A DNA stretch of 28,639 bases from an uncultured Ruminococcus sp. (GTDB lineage Bacteria; Bacillota; Clostridia; Lachnospirales; Lachnospiraceae). How positions within the stretch are numbered: position 1 is the stretch's first letter; each line of letters opens with the position of its first letter. Under the pieces are notes generated by a model. The model searched no databases. It saw only the letters and a program-made list of their open reading frames with translations, and had not been told where the DNA came from. Of this stretch, positions 24,092 through 28,639 are shown in pieces. The stretch is from contig UQVC01000031.1 in assembly GCA_900544395.1 (NCBI GenBank), forward strand, positions 1 to 28,639. The letters run 5' to 3'. The position numbers and the translations under genes are program-made.

Positions 24092-24965
24092 TTGTCTTCA
24101 CCTTCTTTTTCCGTTCCATTCCGATGAGTAAGATCACCAGGAACAATGCTGCTGTGATCAGTTTCATATCCTGTGGTTCAAAAAACTTCAATGCAACCGC
24201 CACACAGGCTTTGTATACCACAGAACCGATCAGCACCGCTGTCGTTGCTTTTAAAAATGTCAGATTCCGAAACAGGCTGGTTCCAATGATCACACTCGCC
24301 AGTCCGATCACGATGGCCCCTGTACCGCTGGAAATTTCAAAGACCCGCTGCTCCTGGCAGAAAATCCCCCCTGCCATCGCTACCATTCCATTGGCCAGCG
24401 CCAGTCCTAATATTTTCACATTTCCCTGATCTTTTGCCAGAGAAGTAACCAGATTTGCATTATCGCCCACTGCCCGAAGAAGAAATCCTGATTTTGTCTG
24501 CAGATACAGATCCAACAGGATTTTCACAATCAGAGCAATTACCAAAACTACAACAAGAACTTTGTATTTTGCAGCGCCGCCTGAGAAAATCCCATTCATC
24601 GTCTCGTTATCAAAAATATTCTCTTCTCCAAAAATCGGAACATTGGCCTTTCCTGCAATTCGAAGATTGATCGTCCAAAGTGCCGTCATCATAATAATAC
24701 CGGAGAGGAGATCTCTGACTTTTCCTTTGACATGGATCAGTCCCGTACAGATCCCTGCCGCAGCCCCCGCCAGAAATGATACCGGAATCGTCACGTATGG
24801 ATTCATACCTTGCGTGATCATAGCTGCCGTTACGGCTGCACCCAGAGGAAAGCTTCCATCCACTGTCAGATCCGGAAAATCTAAAATTTTATAGGTGATA
24901 TAAACTCCCAGCGCAAGGATTCCATAAATCAGTCCCTGTTCCAAAATCGTTATCAAAATATCCAT
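24084..24965 (-). CDS. ABC transporter permease, tryptophan importer (TrpY-like)
   Basis: This 293-residue membrane permease is distantly related to LivH/RbsC permeases. It begins MDILITILEQGLIYGILALG, contains FPDLTVDGSFPLGAAVTAAM and has about eight hydrophobic helices. The DLTVDGSF segment is typical of the permease that accompanies COG2984 binding proteins. It lies between the lipoprotein gene (29 bases upstream) and the ATPase gene (8-base overlap). The substrate is inferred from the T-box. Confidence 0.88.
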   Translation of the reverse strand: MDILITILEQGLIYGILALGVYITYKILDFPDLTVDGSFPLGAAVTAAMITQGMNPYVTIPVSFLAGAAAGICTGLIHVKGKVRDLLSGIIMMTALWTINLRIAGKANVPIFGEENIFDNETMNGIFSGGAAKYKVLVVVLVIALIVKILLDLYLQTKSGFLLRAVGDNANLVTSLAKDQGNVKILGLALANGMVAMAGGIFCQEQRVFEISSGTGAIVIGLASVIIGTSLFRNLTFLKATTAVLIGSVVYKACVAVALKFFEPQDMKLITAALFLVILLIGMERKKKVKTNA

Positions 24966-24994
24966 CTCAAACCCTCTCCATTCCTGCTGCTTTG

Positions 24995-26005
24995 TTATTT
25001 GGAAATACTGTCAAATGTTTCTGCCGCATCAGCAAGCAGTTCCTCGTCAACAGTCACACCCAGTTCTTCTGCCGCTTTTGTATTGATATAAAGCCCCGGC
25101 TCTGAAATCGTTTCATAATTCATTTCAGATGCTTTCTTTTCCCCTTTTAATACTTCTGCCGCCATCTTTCCGGTCTGTTTTCCAAGCGCCACATAATCCA
25201 GCCCCTCTGCTGCCAGGCAGCCAAGTTTCACCTGTTCGATCTCGCTTCCGAATACCGGGATTTTCTTTTCATTTGCTTTATCCAAAATCGTTGCCAGCGA
25301 ATTGACAACCGTATTGTCTGTCAGATTTGTCAGACAGTCCACTTCCGAAAGAATTTCTTCCGTTGCCAGCGAAATATCCGCTGTCTGGGTCACGCCTTTT
25401 TTCACAATCTCAAATCCATAATCTTCTGCGAGTTCTTCGTATGTTTCGATGGCAGATGCGGAATTGACTTCACTGGTCGTGTAAAGAATTCCGATTTTTT
25501 CTGCATCCGGAAGCATCTTGCGGATCATTTCCAACTGCTCTTTGATGGGCAGCTCATCACTTGTACCTGTCACTTCTCCCACCGGAGATCCGTCATCATT
25601 TGCAAGTTTTGCTGCTTTAGGGTCTGTTACCGCTGTATAGATTACCGGGATTTCTGTATTCATTGCAGAATTATAAGCCGACTGTGCACTTGGAGTTGCA
25701 ATTCCACAGATCAGATCCACATCATCAGAAACAAATCCATCACTGATCTGTTTGGCTGTACCCTGATCCGCCGCTGCATTTTCCTCTTGGATCTCAAGAT
25801 TCTTTCCTTCTTCAAATCCGGCTTCTTTGAGTCCTTCGATAAATCCTTCCCGGCAGTTATCCAGCGAACCATGCTCCGCAAACTGCGAGATTCCCACCGT
25901 ATATATTTTTGTACCGTCTTCTGCCTCTTTTTCCTTTGTTCCACATGCCATCAGGCTTACTGCCATTACACTTCCTAAAATAACCGCAAATACTCTTTTC
26001 TTCAT
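24995..26005 (-). CDS. ABC transporter substrate-binding lipoprotein, tryptophan importer (TrpX-like)
   Basis: This surface lipoprotein (336 residues) captures the substrate for the downstream permease. Its signal peptide ends in the lipobox LMAC with Cys21 as the lipidated residue. The mature part shows COG2984-family segments: YTVGISQFAEHGSLDNCREGF, IPVIYTAVTDP, IGILYTTSEVNS and GLYINTKAAEELG. I use ATG 26005 after AAGGAGAAT rather than an upstream in-frame ATG that lacks a site and a signal peptide. It is the first gene after a tryptophan-type T-box, which gives the substrate prediction. Confidence 0.9.
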   Translation of the reverse strand: MKKRVFAVILGSVMAVSLMACGTKEKEAEDGTKIYTVGISQFAEHGSLDNCREGFIEGLKEAGFEEGKNLEIQEENAAADQGTAKQISDGFVSDDVDLICGIATPSAQSAYNSAMNTEIPVIYTAVTDPKAAKLANDDGSPVGEVTGTSDELPIKEQLEMIRKMLPDAEKIGILYTTSEVNSASAIETYEELAEDYGFEIVKKGVTQTADISLATEEILSEVDCLTNLTDNTVVNSLATILDKANEKKIPVFGSEIEQVKLGCLAAEGLDYVALGKQTGKMAAEVLKGEKKASEMNYETISEPGLYINTKAAEELGVTVDEELLADAAETFDSISK

Positions 26006-26091
26006 AATTTGATTCTCCTTTTTTATATTATATTCCAAAAGCAAAGGAGCCGATCATGTGGATACAAGCTGATACTTTACAGTAATCGTAC

Positions 26092-26366
26092 AAAAAAACC
26101 GCCTCAAGCTATATGCTTGAGACGGTAATAAATACAAATTTACTATCGCGGTACCACTCAAATTGACAAATGTCCACTTTCTCACGTACTGACATACGCT
26201 CCTGATTGATAACGGGTTCGGTTCCCGACGACGCCTACTCTTTTCATTTCAGGCCGCCCTCGAAAGTCCATTCAGAATTAAAATCCATACAGCAATCTCA
26301 CCACCTGCTGCTCTCTGTGATTTCTTTTAAAACCTACTCTTCTTTCTCATCGGTTTTGCTTTTGAT
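26092..26366 (-). ncRNA. T-box riboswitch, tryptophan (UGG specifier)
   Basis: The minus-strand leader of the importer operon is a T-box. Stem I has GATGAGAAAGAAGAGTAG near its base, AGAGAG and a GGTGGTGAGA distal element. The specifier reads GAA-TGG-AC, with TGG (Trp) at 26270-26268. The conserved T-box core GAGTGGTACCGCG lies at 26159-26147. The terminator stem ACCGTCTCAAGC/GCTTGAGGCGGT (26126-26098) is followed by seven T. TTGAG in front of the core can pair with CTCAA of the terminator to form the antiterminator. Uncharged tRNA-Trp would switch transcription on. The variable base after TGG is T, which pairs with A73 but only wobbles with the usual G73 of bacterial tRNA-Trp. Confidence 0.92.
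26098..26126 (-). terminator. T-box regulated terminator hairpin
   Basis: This is a 12-bp stem with one G-U pair and a five-base loop, followed on the minus strand by a run of seven T. It is the OFF state of the riboswitch described above. Confidence 0.88.
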
Positions 26367-26373
26367 GTGTCTT

Positions 26374-26402
26374 ATTGTAATGTCCTATTTGGGATTTGTC
26401 AA
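26374..26402 (-). promoter_or_regulatory. Promoter of the T-box/tryptophan importer operon
   Basis: On the minus strand a perfect TTGACA (26402-26397), a 17-base spacer and TACAAT (26379-26374) place the start near 26367, right before the stem I sequence. It would be strong and constitutive, with control left to the T-box. Confidence 0.82.
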
Positions 26403-26471
26403 GTACTTTTTTGAGGTAAAGTGATGATTTGGTGAATCACAATTTTATGCCTGTTGAAATATACCGTCATT

Positions 26472-28565
26472 TCACTGGTCTTTAATCCCATACCATACAT
26501 ACTTGTTTCCATAAATATTCGCCAAACTTCCTGTCACTGTTACTTCTAACTCATTTTTTCCAGGTTGAAGAAAGGCTTTCACTTCAAACACTTGAGGGGA
26601 CCAAAATTCAGCATCTACAAACTTCTTATTTATCGTAAGTTCTACCATTTCCTCTGCATCAAAATAAATTCTGATTTCCTTATGAGATAGCTCTTCTTCC
26701 GAAATATTCAATATTGCTTGATATTCTTTCTGTACTTTATCTTCATTTTCTTGGATTAATATAAATTGAGGACTAATTTTTAAAACGTCTGACACTGGAT
26801 CCGGAAGAAGATTATACTCTTCTTTAGAACATACAAATAATAATACGCTTCCTCTCTCTGGAATTTCTAACGAAATTTTACGTCCTTTTTCCACCTTTTC
26901 TGATTCCAGTTTTGCTGCTTTTCCACACCACAAATCATAGATTCCAATTAATTTTTCTGTCGGGAGAATTAATTCCATTTGTAACATCTGGTTTCCCTCG
27001 TTCACTAAAAACCAGCACTCTGTTTCTAATCTTTCAAAATGTACAACTCTTAATTCTGGCATGGATGGTATACAAATGCAATCCGATACTACCTGTCTAT
27101 CGTTCAAACGCCTTGCTTCTGGAAATTTAGAGATATCTCCGATAACAGCTTGAAAGCACTGTCCTTGATACCAAAATCCATGTTCATCTACTCTACAATC
27201 TTTCCACACACTTTCTGGAAGATATTGAAATCCAATCTGATTTTCAAAAAGTGGCCGAACTTCGTCTTCTTTTAAGTCTCTGTTGTGACATAACACAGCT
27301 GTTGAAGCATACAGTTTACAATCTGTCATCATAAATGCCAGACGTTTCATATACGTTGCCCATTTTTCATAATGTCTCCACCATATATTGTTAGGGCCAA
27401 CATCCGGGGGACGCTCAGCTTTTCTTCTCCCTTCAATACTATAATAATATGCATGAGGAATAAACAAATTCACGCCTCGCACTGCCAGCCAATCTAAATA
27501 CCACTTCATGTCCCCGCCCGAAAGTTGCCATGGGTTGTTATCTTTATTACATGCGCCAAAACATTCATTTGAATTACGCCTTCTTCCCATCAACCTTGCC
27601 GCATCAGCACTACATTTTCCCATTGTGGAATCCATTCCTGTTACGCCCCCTGTTTCAGGCGAAACCCAGCGAAGTACCAAATCTTGTCCTGGTATGTGAA
27701 AATATTTCTGCACTTCAATATCATCACTTTGATGTGGATGTCCCATCAATGCAATTTTATGTTGCTCACACCAAGAAAAAAGTTTTCCATAATAATTTTG
27801 ACTTTCTTTCTGCAAAATCATTTTTTCATATAATGCCGTATCTTCATTTTTCTCTCCTCTAAACATTGCCACAAGATTTTTCAATGTTCCACCTGCTTTT
27901 CTAAATTCTTCTGCAAAATTCTGTGTCCATGGAAAGAGGCCCTCTTTTGAATTTCTTCCAAGAATACTTGGTTCATCTGTAAAAAATCCAATAATTGTAT
28001 TTCCAAAATACTCTTTTAATTCTTTATAATAAGCCTCATGTGTCAACATAATAAACCGATCTACTGCCATCGGATTTAAAATATCTGCACTCGCAGGTGC
28101 GAATGGTTCTCCATCATCCTCTCCCCAATGAATTCCACGCAATGTCCCACCGCTTTTTCGAACAACTAAAACAGCTCCTTCCATCTGCGCAATAATCTCA
28201 TCCCCCGGCTCTTGCTTTGTTACAAGTGCAATTCCCTGACTTGCAAATTCCGGATGTCCTTCTACTACTTTACCACACGCGGAACCTGATGGGTACATGC
28301 CTTCATCATACAGTACCACCTTCATTTCCAAAGCTGCTGCTTTTTCTACTATTATACGAATATAGTCAAAAAATGAAGACTCTAAATATTTAATTCTTTT
28401 AGGCAAGCCCATTCTTGGATGCAATACCACTCCGTAGACTCCATGTTCTGCAAAATCTTCTAATTGACGTTCTAATTCTTCTTTCTTCAAATCTCCATTT
28501 AAAAACCAGAATGGAATCGGCGTAAATTCTTTTTCTGGATTTTCCAAATTCCTTAATAATTTCAA
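26472..28565 (-). CDS. GH106-like glycoside hydrolase (putative alpha-L-rhamnosidase)
   Basis: This 697-residue protein has no signal peptide, so it is probably cytoplasmic. The N-terminal part looks like a TIM-barrel glycosidase of the GH106/rhamnosidase-like type: PFWFLNGDLKKEELERQLEDF, GVVLHPRMGL, VVLYDEGMYPSG and IIGFFTDEPSILG, with Glu/Asp pairs as candidate catalytic residues. The last 80 residues form a beta-rich domain (WSPQVFEVKAFLQPGKNELEV) like sugar-binding jelly rolls. The start is TTG 28565; a TGA lies two codons upstream in frame and no ATG is available. AGGAAGG is 13 bases away, rather far. The gene is visibly more AT-rich than its neighbours, suggesting transfer. Exact substrate is not readable from sequence. 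Confidence 0.68.
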   Translation of the reverse strand: MKLLRNLENPEKEFTPIPFWFLNGDLKKEELERQLEDFAEHGVYGVVLHPRMGLPKRIKYLESSFFDYIRIIVEKAAALEMKVVLYDEGMYPSGSACGKVVEGHPEFASQGIALVTKQEPGDEIIAQMEGAVLVVRKSGGTLRGIHWGEDDGEPFAPASADILNPMAVDRFIMLTHEAYYKELKEYFGNTIIGFFTDEPSILGRNSKEGLFPWTQNFAEEFRKAGGTLKNLVAMFRGEKNEDTALYEKMILQKESQNYYGKLFSWCEQHKIALMGHPHQSDDIEVQKYFHIPGQDLVLRWVSPETGGVTGMDSTMGKCSADAARLMGRRRNSNECFGACNKDNNPWQLSGGDMKWYLDWLAVRGVNLFIPHAYYYSIEGRRKAERPPDVGPNNIWWRHYEKWATYMKRLAFMMTDCKLYASTAVLCHNRDLKEDEVRPLFENQIGFQYLPESVWKDCRVDEHGFWYQGQCFQAVIGDISKFPEARRLNDRQVVSDCICIPSMPELRVVHFERLETECWFLVNEGNQMLQMELILPTEKLIGIYDLWCGKAAKLESEKVEKGRKISLEIPERGSVLLFVCSKEEYNLLPDPVSDVLKISPQFILIQENEDKVQKEYQAILNISEEELSHKEIRIYFDAEEMVELTINKKFVDAEFWSPQVFEVKAFLQPGKNELEVTVTGSLANIYGNKYVWYGIKDQ

Positions 28566-28639
28566 TTTTCAGACAATTCCTTCCTAATTAGTGTCTGCTG
28601 ATTAAGCAGCTATCTGTAACTTCCAACTCTTATATCTGT
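28566..28639. other. Short non-coding right edge
   Basis: These 74 bases hold the AGGAAGG in front of the hydrolase and a small inverted repeat CTGCT-GATTA-AGCAG. One minus-strand frame is open from the window edge to a TAA inside that repeat and could be the last codons of an upstream gene. Nothing firmer can be said. Confidence 0.3.

Noticed and set aside
26431..26450. Possible terminator hairpin after the glycoside hydrolase (TGATT...AATCA)
   Set aside because: The stem is only about five base pairs and no T-run follows on the minus strand.
28598..28612. Small inverted repeat CTGCT-GATTA-AGCAG at the right edge
   Set aside because: The stem is five base pairs with no T-run and the context is cut by the window edge.

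Overview
The window looks like a chromosomal segment of an anaerobic, low-to-moderate GC Firmicute, most likely a gut Lachnospiraceae (Blautia/Dorea/Mediterraneibacter type). The signs are strong AGGAGG ribosome binding sites, a tryptophan T-box leader, a Bce-type two-component/ABC module, pdxST, an Rpn/PD-(D/E)XK protein and a stand-alone CooS-type enzyme. The genus assignment is inference. I see no rRNA, tRNA, IS element, prophage or CRISPR array.

Layout. (1) 2-4545, minus: ribose operon rbsR-K-D-A-C, running off the left edge inside rbsC, with a strong promoter, an RbsR operator at the start site, and an identical 17-bp operator copy inside rbsD. (2) 4759-8846, plus: divergent module made of an Fe-S type Rrf2 regulator, a CooS-like carbon monoxide dehydrogenase, a 16-Cys CooF-like ferredoxin and an FAD/NAD(P) oxidoreductase. 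The same 12-bp core, part of a 13-bp palindrome, lies before both rrf2 and cooS. The CooS homologue keeps the metal-cluster ligands but seems to have lost the catalytic Lys and His of classical Ni-CODH. (3) 8851-11658, minus: metY plus a TcyP-like cystine symporter, closed by a bidirectional terminator shared with the coo module. (4) 11687-13265, minus: pdxS-pdxT (PLP synthase) with upstream direct repeats. (5) 13287-14254, minus: a lone Rpn-family nuclease-like gene.

(6) 14461-19067, minus: Bce-like peptide-antibiotic sensing and resistance operon (ATPase, large permease, response regulator, intramembrane-sensing kinase) with an inverted repeat at about -44. (7) 19075-23244, minus: MarR regulator and a heterodimeric ABC exporter with one degenerate ATP site, behind a consensus promoter whose start site overlaps a 16-bp palindrome. 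(8) 23287-26402, minus: trpXYZ-type tryptophan ABC importer behind a T-box riboswitch with UGG specifier. (9) 26472-28565, minus: an AT-rich GH106-like glycoside hydrolase with a TTG start.

As a whole the region joins sugar and amino-acid uptake, sulfur/PLP metabolism (MetY is PLP dependent) and antibiotic defence. The least understood part is the Rrf2-CooS-CooF-FNOR module. It has no acetyl-CoA synthase, hydrogenase or nickel-maturation genes beside it, and its divergent active site suggests a redox role other than ordinary CO oxidation.
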